DNA from: Arthrobacter psychrolactophilus
Lineage (GTDB): Bacteria; Actinomycetota; Actinomycetes; Actinomycetales; Micrococcaceae
DNA: 64,000 nt
NCBI RefSeq assembly: GCF_003219795.1
Contig: NZ_QJVC01000006.1
Span: 1 to 64,000, forward strand
Direction: 5' to 3'
The translations under genes were made by a program, and so were the position numbers. Numbering within the stretch: the first letter of the stretch is position 1; each line of letters begins with the position of its first letter. The notes beneath the pieces are model-generated. The model did no database searches and was not told the DNA's origin. It saw only the letters and a program-made list of their open reading frames with translations. Of the stretch, positions 1 to 9,026 are shown in pieces.

Positions 1-333
1 AGCCACTGGTCAAAACCACTGCCGCGAACGGTCAATCCAAATTGCCGTCTCTGGTCAGTTTAAAGTTGCAGCTAACATATGACGGGGGAGAACCCCAGAT
101 GCTGTGGGTGATCTTTATGGGATTTCATTTAACAATGAAACGTGCGGAGGGCGAGTGTTTAAGGTGCATTTCCAATGCCAGCTACTCGACTTTGCGTCGA
201 AAATTGCCAGTACAAGCATGTGGCTCCGAACAGTCTGCGAAGCGTAGTGCGTCGGAATTCCATGCCGGAGATGCAAAAGGTGTGTAGCCTTGATGGAGGG
301 CAACTTTGACGCGCCCGCGACAGGAGGACAACG
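1..333. other. Intergenic start of window, no gene seen
   Basis: I see no credible gene here. Short open frames lack ribosome sites and family resemblance. The last part holds an AGGAGG at 322-327 that serves the next gene. Confidence 0.5.
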
Positions 334-1065
334 GTGGACAAGGTAGAAAATGCGCTTCCGCTGGCTGAGGAGCTAGCTGCGGTAGCTGCCAGCGCCGCTG
401 GGCTCCTGCTGACGGGTAATACAGTTTCTGAGACGCTCAAGCTAATTACTGAGGCGGCAAAGCTCAGTTTTCCGGATGCACTCGGTGCTGGTGTAACTCT
501 TATCGACGTCAACGCACGCAAGACAAGCATGGCCGCCTCAGATGCCCTGGTTGAGCAAGCAGATGCCCTGCAATATGAACTAGATGAGGGTCCCTGCTTG
601 ACGGCCTGGGCTACTGGTCAAACAGTCGTGGTGGATGACGTCGCCGCTGACGGTCGCTGGCCCAAGTGGTCACAGGCGGTAGCGCCTTTGGCAGTGTGGT
701 CATCCCTCAGCGCACCTCTGAAATCTTCTGGTGAGTCATTTGGAGCTGTAAAGGTGTATGCAAGCCGAGCTGCAGCCTTCAATGACAATTCACGTCGGGT
801 CTTGGAACTACTCGCAGCCCAGGCAACGGTCTTACTGGAACACGCCCAAACAACCGAAGGCGCACATCGTCTCAGCGAGGACCTCCAGTTCGCGCTGCGC
901 TCCAGAGATCTCATAGGGATGGCTAAAGGTCTTGTCATGGAGCGTGAAGGGGTTTCCGAGGAACGAGCCATGCAGATATTGATGAAACGTGCCATCGCCG
1001 ACCGCTCGACACTGAGGGAAACTGCGGTGAGTCTGGTCAAGGCAGCCACCCCACAGGGTAAGTAG
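334..1065 (+). CDS. GAF and ANTAR domain protein
   Basis: This is a 243-residue cytosolic regulator. A GAF sensor domain covers about residues 20-165 (motif DEGPCLTAWATG near 90) and a C-terminal ANTAR domain about 180-240 (RDLIGMAKGLVMEREGVSEE). ANTAR domains bind paired-hexaloop RNA hairpins and cause antitermination, so this is probably a signal-responsive antiterminator. The RNA target and the ligand are unknown. The GTG start is chosen because AGGAGG lies 6 bases upstream. It is followed after 15 bases by a 96-codon gene and then a second GAF-ANTAR gene, all on the same strand, so the three are probably co-transcribed. Confidence 0.88.
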   Translation: MDKVENALPLAEELAAVAASAAGLLLTGNTVSETLKLITEAAKLSFPDALGAGVTLIDVNARKTSMAASDALVEQADALQYELDEGPCLTAWATGQTVVVDDVAADGRWPKWSQAVAPLAVWSSLSAPLKSSGESFGAVKVYASRAAAFNDNSRRVLELLAAQATVLLEHAQTTEGAHRLSEDLQFALRSRDLIGMAKGLVMEREGVSEERAMQILMKRAIADRSTLRETAVSLVKAATPQGK

Positions 1066-1080
1066 CGACAGGGGCTGGTC

Positions 1081-1371
1081 ATGGCGTTTGATGACGATAA
1101 GCAGCTGAGGGAACTTCGCCGGGTGCTGCCTCTTGCCCATCTCACCGTGGGAGAACTTTGGCTCAAGTACTTCGCCATCGGAGGTTCGGCAGGTCAATTT
1201 GAAGTAGAGGCATACTTGTTTGCCGCCCACACCCTGCCAGTCCTTGAACGAGATCTGGTGGCGCAAGCCCTCAATGAGCATTTCATGGATCTGGGTGTCG
1301 ACGTTCGTATTCCCTATTCTGCGGCAGTGGATCCCGGAGGCGAAACTGGCTCGGGCGAGTTGGGCGGCTAA
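1081..1371 (+). CDS. Hypothetical protein between two GAF-ANTAR genes
   Basis: This 96-residue protein is not recognised as a named family. It is mixed charged and hydrophobic, with no signal peptide or membrane helix. The middle (LTVGELWLKYFAIGG, then LERDLVAQALNEHFMDLG) looks like a small helical fold. The C-terminal 15 residues are Gly/Glu-rich and probably disordered. An AGGGG lies about 9 bases before the ATG. Its stop is one base before the likely TTG start of the next GAF-ANTAR gene, which suggests translational coupling and a shared role. Confidence 0.72.
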   Translation: MAFDDDKQLRELRRVLPLAHLTVGELWLKYFAIGGSAGQFEVEAYLFAAHTLPVLERDLVAQALNEHFMDLGVDVRIPYSAAVDPGGETGSGELGG

Positions 1372-1372
1372 G

Positions 1373-2083
1373 TTGGATACCAACAACGCGGGATCACACA
1401 GCCAGGAGAATTTGCAGAATCTGTTGCTCGACAGCCACGGCTTTAGCGAATTTATGCTGGAGCTGGCCGTCTCAGCTGCTTCCGACCTCGGTTCCGGCGC
1501 CCCGGTACTCTGCTCCATTACAGTAGAGAGAGACTTCCTACCGATCACTGTGGCTAGCAGTGGGGCGCAGGCACTAATCTTGGACGAGCGTCAATACGTG
1601 CGGAATTCCGGGCCCTGCTTGAGTGCCCTGCGGAATCAAAAAACCGTTTTCGTCCCGAACCTAGCGAGATCCAAGCACTGGACGGCTTATAGTCTGGACA
1701 TCCATTCCAGCGGCGTCGCTGCGATTTTGGCCATCCCTGTGGCGGCAGGGCCTAGAACTGCTGCTGCACTGAATTGCTACGCCTTCGACACCATCACCAT
1801 GGATGTTTCTTTTCGAGCGGCCGTGGAGCTAATGGCCGCTTCCTTGTCCGGCATACTGAGACTTGCTCTGAGAATTCATCCGGGAGTGTCTGCCGGGAGC
1901 GGATCGATCCCAGAAATAGATTCCCGGGCTGTAGTCGATTCGGCAGTAGGTTTTATCATGATGAAGGAACGATGCAGCCGTGAAGAGGCCTTTGGTCGCT
2001 TGGGTCAGCTGGCGTTGGCCGGTAAATTGCGGATGAGGGATCAGGCGGCGATACTGCTGTGGGAGTCCAGAAGAACCATTTGA
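1373..2083 (+). CDS. GAF and ANTAR domain protein, second copy
   Basis: This is about 236 residues. The GAF-like domain spans roughly residues 30-160 (NSGPCLSALRNQKTVFVPNL corresponds to the DEGPCL region of the first copy). The ANTAR-like domain is at about 180-235 (VDSAVGFIMMKERCSREEAF). The frame stays open far upstream, but that part overlaps the previous gene. The TTG at 1373, directly after the preceding stop, is the most economical start and implies coupled translation. It is diverged from the first copy, so the pair is probably an old duplication. Role as an RNA antiterminator is inferred from family. Confidence 0.8.
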   Translation: MDTNNAGSHSQENLQNLLLDSHGFSEFMLELAVSAASDLGSGAPVLCSITVERDFLPITVASSGAQALILDERQYVRNSGPCLSALRNQKTVFVPNLARSKHWTAYSLDIHSSGVAAILAIPVAAGPRTAAALNCYAFDTITMDVSFRAAVELMAASLSGILRLALRIHPGVSAGSGSIPEIDSRAVVDSAVGFIMMKERCSREEAFGRLGQLALAGKLRMRDQAAILLWESRRTI

Positions 2084-2163
2084 ATCGCTGATTGGGGTTA
2101 CCCCTCTTACCTCATGGCAATATCTCCGGGAAGCTGAGTCGCTGCCTCATTTAGAAACCTCCG

Positions 2164-3332
2164 CTAGTGATTCTTGTTCCACGAGTTCTTGACAGGTGGT
2201 TGGCCAGCGGGATTTTCTTGGCTAGGGAGAGCTTTTCCAGTTCGCCGGTCAGGCGGAGGATTTCTCGTTGGGGCTGGGCTGGCTTGATGCGTTTGAAGGT
2301 GGCGTTCGGCCTCTTTCGCACCGTGTGGTCTTGGATGGCTCGCTGGCACGTCGTAGTGCTTGATGACCTTGGAGCCGTAGCGTTGCTTGGAAATCAGCTT
2401 TTGCTGGGGCAGTAGGTAGTTCGTGAAGACCCGGTCGAGCTCCCAGATCTCGTTGAGTTTGGGTAGCTCTTGCGGGGTGTCATAGCGCAGGCAGCCGACG
2501 AGTTCACGGACCCTGGCCCAGTTCTTTTGCTCCACATGGGCTCCGTCATTTTTGTTGTAGGGCCGGGACCGGGTGAAGGTGATCTGGTGCTCTTTGCAGT
2601 AGTTGCATAAGTGATCGTTAATGAATTCACTGCCATTATCTGAGTCGATCCCGATGATGGGGAACGGAAATACGCTCATCACGTATTGCGAGGGCATCGA
2701 ACACCTATTTGGCGGCCTTGTTCCGCACTGAGCGGTTGACGGTCCAGCCCGTGGAAATGTCAGTCGCTGTCAGGGTAAAGCAGACCTCACCGGAGGCGTC
2801 TCGCCTTCATGGGCGACAAGATCGATCTCTACGAAACTAGGCTCGGCGTCGTCCCATTCAGCCTAGGTCCGCATCGGAATCTGCGATTTCAACAAAGACC
2901 CTGGCTTGGTGTGGGTGCGGCCGTGCGGGAGCATCGTGGACCGGGCGCCCTTGAGCATACGATCGATCGTGGCGTTACTCATCCGCATTAGCAAGGCGGC
3001 CTGGGTATCCGTGACCACTAGTTCTTTCTCCTTGCGTAGCAGCTGCACCAGGGTCGGCGTCCTCGGGGCCGGTAGCTTCCCGGCCGGGGCGCGTAGTGCT
3101 GATCAGCACAACACCAGTGGCGGGATGAGGTCCGGACCGTAGAGTGGTCGCCTGCCGGTACGCGGTTTCGGTAGCGGAGGGTTCAAGGCGTGCCGCAATG
3201 CCGCCCGTGCGTAGTCTCGGTGCCAGCCGGTCAACTCGACCGGCTCATCCGAGATCCGGGTCTTCACGGCTCACGGCGACCTCTTGTACGTCAGGGTCCG
3301 CTTCTTCACTACTGCCTGTCGTTGCGCCATTG
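2164..3332 (-). pseudogene. Decayed IS transposase (integrase catalytic type)
   Basis: Reading the minus strand from 3332 gives recognisable pieces of one transposase in different frames. MAQRQAVVKKRTLTYK starts at 3332. Then come ELTGWHRDYARAALRHA near 3220, TDTQAALLMRMSNATIDR near 3000, and a C-terminal piece (GIDSDNGSEFINDHLCNYCK, then SRPYNKNDGAHVEQKNW) from 2660 downwards. The D and E residues of the integrase-like catalytic core are partly visible. At least three frame changes make it non-functional. It belongs to the integrase-core transposases common in actinobacterial insertion sequences. The exact IS family was not determined. Confidence 0.82.
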
Positions 3333-4020
3333 TCAGCTCCATAGAAACTGGCGTACCGGAGACCGCAAACCCGGGTTTGATGCCACGCCGCAGCGGAGGA
3401 AATCAAATGAGGCAACGTATCTGGGTACGCGGAGATTTTCTATGAGTCAACGCGCTGCCTTCCATCAGCAGCGATTAGGCGTAAAATCAGACTAGTTCAT
3501 AAACAATGAGGACCGATTTGGTGCCGCTGTGCAGTTTCGATCTTGGCAGCTTCAAGATTCACCTTTCCAGAGTTGGACGAATCGGACACGAGGATGGACA
3601 AGGCCCATTGGACTGGAGGGAAGTATTCCCCTAGACAAGTCCTCTACTACAGGGATATCCGCGTAAGGACTTACCGTGTTACCAAAGATCACTGTGGCGA
3701 GCAGCGTTAGGATTTGGTTCTGTACAGCGTGGAAGATAGTGAATTCCGCCGTGAATTGTCGGTGTATTCCGCAGCCTTGGTGACTGTAGATGGTGGTGAA
3801 GGTTTTGATTGTGCCGGGACTCGTCACCGGCACAGAAAATCAGCGACCGGGGCCGGGCACACACCGCGGGCACGTCTGCTCAATGACCTACATGGAACGT
3901 ATTGACCAGTGGGAGTGCCTTACCGGGCTGGCACGATGTGGACGCTCACTATGATCTATAGCCTCTTCTTCGCTTCTATATTCGGGCTGCGACTAGAGAC
4001 GAACGAAGTGATCGAACCGC
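3333..4020. other. Intergenic, outer end of the decayed IS
   Basis: The first 125 bases are the outer end of the decayed insertion sequence, including a 45-base segment repeated near 48.7 kb. From about 3460 to 4020 I see no supportable gene. The open frames there lack ribosome sites and family resemblance. Confidence 0.5.
3412..3456. repeat. IS outer-end repeat, copy 1
   Basis: This segment begins GCAACGTATCTG and ends AACGCGC. The same order of blocks occurs at 48727-48771 with about seven substitutions in 45 bases. Here it lies just outside the N-terminal end of the transposase pseudogene, so it is probably the promoter-proximal end of the element. No full terminal inverted repeat could be fixed by eye. 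Confidence 0.6.
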
Positions 4021-4440
4021 TTATACGGGTAACGAGATCTGGAAGCCGCAGCGGCAACGCAACACCATGCTGGGAACTGCCAAGCCAGGAGCATCCGCTA
4101 GGTCTCCATCGGAAACCTTAAGCCTAGCCAGTTTGATGCGCCCAGGGGTCATAGGTTCGCCGCAGTGGATGTAGTAGCTGCCGAACTGCAGCACACCGGT
4201 TTCGCAATGACTGTTGGCCAATAGTTTTGCCACGCTTTCCACTGAGGCATCGTGGGCAAAGAAGGCCTCGCAATGGCCACAGCTGTACTCGATGGAGACG
4301 AATCCTGGCTTCTTAGAATCAGGTGTCTGGATCGACTCGACGATCAAGTGCAGGTCAGTTCGGCAGTAGACGCAGCTGAGGCCATCTCCTTGTGTATCTT
4401 GGACCTCGACGGCGTTTGGGCTGGAGTGGTCGATGGACAT
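4021..4440 (-). CDS. Hypothetical zinc-ribbon-like protein
   Basis: The protein is 139 residues. It has CVYC near residue 22, then CGHC near 55, and a late CRCG close to the C-terminus, plus YYIHCGEPM. The spacing suggests one or two small zinc-binding knuckles. It has no signal peptide or membrane helix. The start is chosen at MSIDHSS because AGGAGG lies 6 bases upstream. The longer upstream open frame has no ribosome site. I cannot name a function. It sits alone between two transposase remnants and differs from them in being intact. Confidence 0.72.
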   Translation of the reverse strand: MSIDHSSPNAVEVQDTQGDGLSCVYCRTDLHLIVESIQTPDSKKPGFVSIEYSCGHCEAFFAHDASVESVAKLLANSHCETGVLQFGSYYIHCGEPMTPGRIKLARLKVSDGDLADAPGLAVPSMVLRCRCGFQISLPV

Positions 4441-4836
4441 TGTTGTCCTCCTAGACACCCATTCGGGAAAGTTGTTGCACTTGGGTGAGGCCATCTGCCT
4501 GATCTTGTGGCGGCAGGAGCAACCCAAATGGATCCAGGGTGGCAAGCACCCGAGCCATCTTCTTAGGCCGTGGGAAAGCATGTATCTGCAGCAAATGTTA
4601 GTTCTATTTCCAATTTCTGTCTAGAAGTCGACGAGACTCATTTAGAGTGCTCGCGAAATGGGGTGCGTGCCACATATGGGAGACGCTCGCGAAATCTCTG
4701 GCGCATGTTCGGGTGCTTTGGTGCGATGGTTGGTCGGATGGATGGATAGGTTAGCGTTGTCTGCCCGCAGGGAAATCACGAAGAAGAGACGCCGACCGCT
4801 ATGTACCGGCTTTGAAGCCGGTCAAGGGAGTGCTCC

Positions 4837-5229
4837 TTGACCGTCTTGGCTCGCCCGCACCACTCGAACGACAACCCGGTCTTAGAGCATAAAAACGCTG
4901 CCATCGTGCGCCGATCAGCGTCCAAATACCGCTACGATACCGATACCGAGCTGCGCATGCTTAACGAGCTCTGGTCAATGGTAATCCTGCGCAGGAACCT
5001 GTTCCTGGCCACCAAGAAAGCCACCGGCTACCATCTGAGCCGGAAAGGGGAAACGATGTGCAGCTACAACGATTGCCATACCTGGGACCAACAGATCCAT
5101 GGGCATCGGGGTCATGCTCGCACCCCAACGCTGACACCTGGACGAACTCTATCAACAGCTAGACATGATCGGCCTCACGTACCAGATCAACGAGATCCAG
5201 CAACGCTGGATCTGCCTGAGTCCGGCTAA
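4837..5229 (+). pseudogene. C-terminal fragment of integrase-type transposase
   Basis: The plus-strand reading contains HHSNDNPVLEHKNAAIVRRS, then YRYDTDTELRMLNELW and RNLFLATKKATGYH. These are the C-terminal half of the same transposase type as the copy at 2164-3332 (compare the NKNDGAHVEQKNW and YDTPQELPKLNEIW segments there). The N-terminal half is missing and the C-terminus runs out of family similarity, so only a fragment remains. Sequence to about 5290 may be its outer end. The 380 bases from 4441 to 4836 show no gene. Confidence 0.72.
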
Positions 5230-5441
5230 GACCTATGCCCAAACAAACCATGCAGCATGATGATTATGCGAGTTCAATAGGTGAGGCAAGCAGGAGACAT
5301 TTGGCGAGTGTCTTGACAAGGGGCATCGCGGAAGTTGGCGTCGTTGCGGAGCCACTACTTGCCATGACGATCTGAGCTTTGTAGGCTGGAGACGACCTAG
5401 CAGCGGGCCATGGAAACCACTTGTTAGTAAGCGGGGTCGTC

Positions 5442-5855
5442 ATGGAATCACGACATGTATCCTACTATTCCGCAACCGCTCTATCCTCCGCGTATGCCCC
5501 AGGAACGGTTTTGCCTTCGGCGTGGATCCGACCGACCTTGGCGTGCTCGCACAACGCAATGTTGTCGCAATTTGAGCTGTACAGTTCTGGTGTACGCATC
5601 GGGATCCTCAGGTACTGCATGCGTGGCTCAGAACTTTGGTTGCTGTCAACAGAGTCCACGCATTTGGCGGGCATCCATGATCTGGATGTCCTCCTACGCC
5701 ATGTACTAGATGACGCTTTCCGTCGGCACATTTCCGTTATGCCGTTTTCCACAGTGGCGCGTCAATTCATGTGGGAACATCGCGCCTACTGGCCACTGGT
5801 GCCGGGGGCGGCCCGCGCGCGATTCCAGATCCCCAACCGCTATGGGGCACGCTAG
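5442..5855 (+). CDS. Probable GNAT-like acetyltransferase, YjdJ type
   Basis: The protein is about 137 residues. The order LSQFELYSSGVRIGILRYCM, then HDLDVLLRHVLDDAFRRH, then SVMPFSTVARQFMWEHRAYW follows the short GNAT-like YjdJ/GtnT family: a beta hairpin, an acetyl-CoA helix, then the usual PFxxxxxxxHPEY-like end. The classical glycine-rich acetyl-CoA loop is weak (THLAGIHDLDVL), so catalytic competence is uncertain. The ATG at 5442 is preferred over a TTG 21 bases upstream. The assignment rests on pattern resemblance only. Confidence 0.6.
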   Translation: MESRHVSYYSATALSSAYAPGTVLPSAWIRPTLACSHNAMLSQFELYSSGVRIGILRYCMRGSELWLLSTESTHLAGIHDLDVLLRHVLDDAFRRHISVMPFSTVARQFMWEHRAYWPLVPGAARARFQIPNRYGAR

Positions 5856-5945
5856 GGTGCCGCCGGCGGGGACGCCCGCTTCGGTCAATGCCCCTTGGGC
5901 CACAAATGACACGCTCAGTACAACCGGAGAGAAGAAGGAATTGTC

Positions 5946-6212
5946 ATGCCAAGAAAGAAGAATCCCAGCCTTAAGGATCCTGAACTGTATGAAGAACTCC
6001 GGGAGGATGGAGCCTCCAAGAAGAAGGCCGCTCGCATTTCCAACGCCGCGGCGAAAGAAGGGCGCAGCGCGATCGGGCGTAAGGGGGGCGAAGCCGGAGA
6101 CTACGACGATTGGACTGTGCCCCAACTACGGGCACGGGCAAAAGAACTAGGTCTTAGCGGGTACTCCGGACAGCGTAAGGCCGAGCTCATCCAATCACTC
6201 CGGAATTCCTAG
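5946..6212 (+). CDS. DUF7218 / Rho N-terminal domain small protein
   Basis: This 88-residue basic protein has an N-terminal block (KNPSLKDPELYEELREDGAS, then ARISNAAAKEGRSAIGRKGG) and a C-terminal SAP/Rho-N-like helical module (DDWTVPQLRARAKELGLSGY, then RKAELIQSLR). Rho-N and SAP modules bind nucleic acid, so this is probably a small DNA or RNA binding stress protein. AAGGAA lies 6 bases upstream of the ATG. A close paralogue lies at 21235-21501, bracketing the island. The DUF6328 gene follows 22 bases later. Confidence 0.85.
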   Translation: MPRKKNPSLKDPELYEELREDGASKKKAARISNAAAKEGRSAIGRKGGEAGDYDDWTVPQLRARAKELGLSGYSGQRKAELIQSLRNS

Positions 6213-6233
6213 GAAGGCAATAAGGGACAAGAG

Positions 6234-6752
6234 GTGATGACCTTGGGGAGTCAGCGGTTTGCGCCTGCCGGGGACGGGCGGAATGAAACACGGTTGGAGC
6301 AACTGGACCGAAACTGGCAGGAATTGGTTCAGGAATTGCGGGTCATGCAGACGGGGGTGCAGGTCATGGCAGGATTCCTTCTGACCCTTCCATTCCAACA
6401 GCGCTTCGATGATCTGGGACGCGGTGGAACCCTGCTGTATCTGGTGCTCGCGGTTGACGCGGCAGTGGCCACGGGATTAATGCTGGTTCCAGTTGCAGTT
6501 CACCGGCGCCTGTTCCGACACCGGGTCAAAGACGTTCTGGTCAAGTCGGGCAACCACATTGCGGTGCTTGCCCTAGGGCTGGTGGCAGGACTTATCGTTG
6601 GCACCACGGCGCTCATCTTCAGTTTCGTGGTGGACGGGACGGCTGGCTGGATTGCCGGCACAGCAATTGGGCTGTCTTTGGCTGCTGGATTACTTATCTA
6701 TCCCCGGGCCCTTTGGGGTCCCCAACGCACAAGGGGGAACATCGGACAGTAA
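6234..6752 (+). CDS. DUF6328 membrane protein
   Basis: The protein is 172 residues. A charged N-terminus (RNETRLEQLDRNWQELVQEL) leads into four predicted membrane helices at roughly 40-55, 66-86, 103-128 and 135-157. The family signature VMQTGVQVMAGFLLTLPFQQ is present. Function is unknown. GTG at 6234 directly precedes an ATG at 6237 and both are usable, with AAGGGA just upstream. A second copy at 11228-11764 is frameshifted. The gene converges with a YbdK ligase gene only 2 bases from its stop. Confidence 0.85.
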   Translation: MMTLGSQRFAPAGDGRNETRLEQLDRNWQELVQELRVMQTGVQVMAGFLLTLPFQQRFDDLGRGGTLLYLVLAVDAAVATGLMLVPVAVHRRLFRHRVKDVLVKSGNHIAVLALGLVAGLIVGTTALIFSFVVDGTAGWIAGTAIGLSLAAGLLIYPRALWGPQRTRGNIGQ

Positions 6753-6754
6753 GG

Positions 6755-7900
6755 TTACAGCTCCGCCGGTAGGCTCAGTTCTGTCTCCCTATGTGTCTGG
6801 CCATGGGTCGCCGACACCGCATCAGTCACCACAGATTCCAACTCTGCCGTCCGCGCGTATGTGGTGCGTTGGCGATCGGCACCGCCGCCGTGGCGTAGGT
6901 GGAGGGACAGTAAGTGCCGGATGCGGGCTTCCTCACCGGGAGTGCCCGCAGAACCGGCCACGTGCTCCAGCAGGTCCGTAGCGACTTTCGCAGCTGCCAC
7001 GGGCAGGGCCGTGGCCGGGTCGAGTAGATCCCCTCTCATGCCGTTGCGTGCGGCTAACCACATGGCGGTCCTCAACAAAGTTTCGGGGATGGCGGGGGGC
7101 TGTATTTTCTGGGCCCAACGCTTCGCCGAAACCTCCACCAAACCTCGGGCAAGGCCCGCTATCAGTTCTGCTGTTTCCACCTCGAGGCACACATCCGGGA
7201 CACGGATTTCCACGGTAGGGTAGCGGTTTGAAAGGCGGGCATCAAAGTAGACCATGCCTGGATCCAGCAACACACCTGTAGCCAACAATTCCTCGACGAG
7301 ACGGGTGTAGGCGCGGACCGAACCAAACAACGGCGTGGGGCCGGAGGAAGGCCAACGGTTCCACACTCGGGACCGGAAACTGGCGAAGCCTGTGTCCCGA
7401 CCTTGCCAAAACGGTGAATTGGCACTGAGCGCCAAGAGGACTGGCAGCCAGACGCGGACGTGGTCAAGGACGCCAACTCCCTCTGCATCGGAACCGACCT
7501 CTACATGGATGTGCATCCCACAGGTCAACTGTTCTTCTGCGACGATTCCGTGCATTCCAGCCATCTTTCGATACCGTGGGTTAGCACGCAGGTGGGGACT
7601 CACAGGCAAAGGCGAAGTGGCCAGAGCCGTGATCCTGGCACCATTGGCCGCCGCCGCTGTATCGGCGACGCAACGCCCCGCCCTCAACTGCTCAGCTATC
7701 TCAGACAAAGTGCTGCAGGGGACTGTGGATACTTCCAACTGTTCAAGCTGCAATTCCCCCGTGAGCCGGGAGCCGATACCGTCAGCATGCCATTCCGGAT
7801 CCGTAGCCGGGAATGTCAGCGCCGCCAGAGCCACGGGCACCGGATTGCCTGTGGCCGGATTCACCAGCAAAAATTCTTCTTCAACACCAAAGGTACGCAT
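6755..7900 (-). CDS. Glutamate-cysteine ligase family protein, YbdK type (copy 1)
   Basis: The protein is about 381 residues, the usual YbdK length. FGVEEEFLLVNPATGNPVP at the N-terminus is the conserved glutamate-rich start. CGMHIHVEV near 130 and SANSPFWQGRDTGFASFRSR near 170 are family active-site blocks. Members are ATP-grasp-like carboxylate-amine ligases with weak gamma-glutamylcysteine synthetase activity. The physiological substrate is unsettled, and actinobacteria with mycothiol do not need glutathione. The ATG at 7900 has GGGAG 6 bases upstream and is preferred over 7921. A diverged second copy sits at 9027. Confidence 0.9.
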   Translation of the reverse strand: MRTFGVEEEFLLVNPATGNPVPVALAALTFPATDPEWHADGIGSRLTGELQLEQLEVSTVPCSTLSEIAEQLRAGRCVADTAAAANGARITALATSPLPVSPHLRANPRYRKMAGMHGIVAEEQLTCGMHIHVEVGSDAEGVGVLDHVRVWLPVLLALSANSPFWQGRDTGFASFRSRVWNRWPSSGPTPLFGSVRAYTRLVEELLATGVLLDPGMVYFDARLSNRYPTVEIRVPDVCLEVETAELIAGLARGLVEVSAKRWAQKIQPPAIPETLLRTAMWLAARNGMRGDLLDPATALPVAAAKVATDLLEHVAGSAGTPGEEARIRHLLSLHLRHGGGADRQRTTYARTAELESVVTDAVSATHGQTHRETELSLPAEL

Positions 7901-8555
7901 TGAAGCTCCCGCCTCTCCCAATCTGGTGCGGGGTGGAGTGCCTGCCCGGTTAATGCGTGACTGATACGACTATCATGGACCGTCAGCCTCCAAGCCTACC
8001 CATCGCTTCTCAGGACACCACACCGCTGGTTCGTGTTCGAACGGACACTGCTTGCCGTCTGGCCCCATCGCCAATCTTTGGCATGCCGGGGTTGGCACCT
8101 TTCTTGGTGAACTCAATGTCCCCCATGTCTAGACGATAGGCGCAGCGTAGCCAGCTGTCTACAGAAAATTTTCTGGTGTGGCCAGAAACGCTCTTCCGAT
8201 ATTGAGACTACGAGAGGCATAGCTGCAAGTCATCGTATACCCGAGGTCATCATCAGTTGTTTGAGAAGGCCCGGAACGCATCACATCTCGTAGGTGAAGG
8301 AGCCTACCAGCGGTAATCGCAATCTTCCATGTTTTCCTGACCTTCAGGGGCACCACTGAAATCAAACCATCATTTCCGACTAAGCCCTTCTTCACACTTC
8401 GGTACCGCTGCCCGTGTCAAATACTCTGGGCTGGGTGAAATACCACAGTGATTTCTGCCGTTCCGGGAATCGATCGAGGGATCCTATCGTGGGTCTTGAC
8501 ATGCGGTTCGTGGGCGCTGTGGACTGGATACAGGATCTTGTTTAGGGAGGTTCTG
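7901..8555. other. Intergenic stretch, nothing supported
   Basis: No gene is supported in the 655 bases before the DUF3040 gene. A 78-codon minus-strand frame at 8159-8395 has no ribosome site or recognisable family. Confidence 0.45.
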
Positions 8556-8843
8556 ATGTTGTTTTCTGAGTACGAACGCCGCGTCCTTTCAGAAGTAGAA
8601 GAGGACTTCAGAAAGGATGCTCCGAGGTTGGCTGAAATGTTGCGCACCGGAGCCGTGAAGCGCCCGCCTCTTGATCTGGTGATTCTTGCTTGCACACTGA
8701 TGCCGGCGATAGTTGTCTTTGTCTTGGCGCTTATTACCCAGTCTATGGTTCTGATGTTGGTCTCCGTGGCCTTGCTGATACTGAGTGTCCCTAGTACACA
8801 GGCGATGACCCGAATCATTCACGATTCCTCATGGGATCGCTAG
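8556..8843 (+). CDS. DUF3040 membrane protein
   Basis: This protein is 95 residues. The N-terminal helix LFSEYERRVLSEVEEDFRKD is the DUF3040 signature (normally PLSEHEQRLLEQIE). Two hydrophobic helices follow at about 42-60 and 62-78. DUF3040 proteins are small actinobacterial inner-membrane proteins of unknown function, often in cell-division or stress settings. The start is fixed by AGGGAGG 6 bases upstream of the ATG at 8556. It lies 183 bases before the second YbdK gene on the same strand. Confidence 0.83.
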   Translation: MLFSEYERRVLSEVEEDFRKDAPRLAEMLRTGAVKRPPLDLVILACTLMPAIVVFVLALITQSMVLMLVSVALLILSVPSTQAMTRIIHDSSWDR

Positions 8844-9026
8844 ATGTAGGAGTGTAGGGATGGCTTCGTGGGTGTGGCTGGCGAGCATCTCTTGGGCCGT
8901 GTGACGCAGCTTTTGATTTGTGTGTTGAGAAGGCCTTGGCGAAGATTTCAAAGACATTTCTTGTTCGGCGTACCGTTGTTGATTTCACGAATTTCCCAAG
9001 GGCAAGGATGAAAGTAGGTGCAGTAA

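Noticed and set aside
3552-3833. 93-codon minus-strand frame in IS-flanking DNA
   Set aside because: No ribosome site and unusual composition; probably chance.
8159-8395. 78-codon minus-strand frame between YbdK and DUF3040 genes
   Set aside because: GTG start without ribosome site and no domain resemblance.
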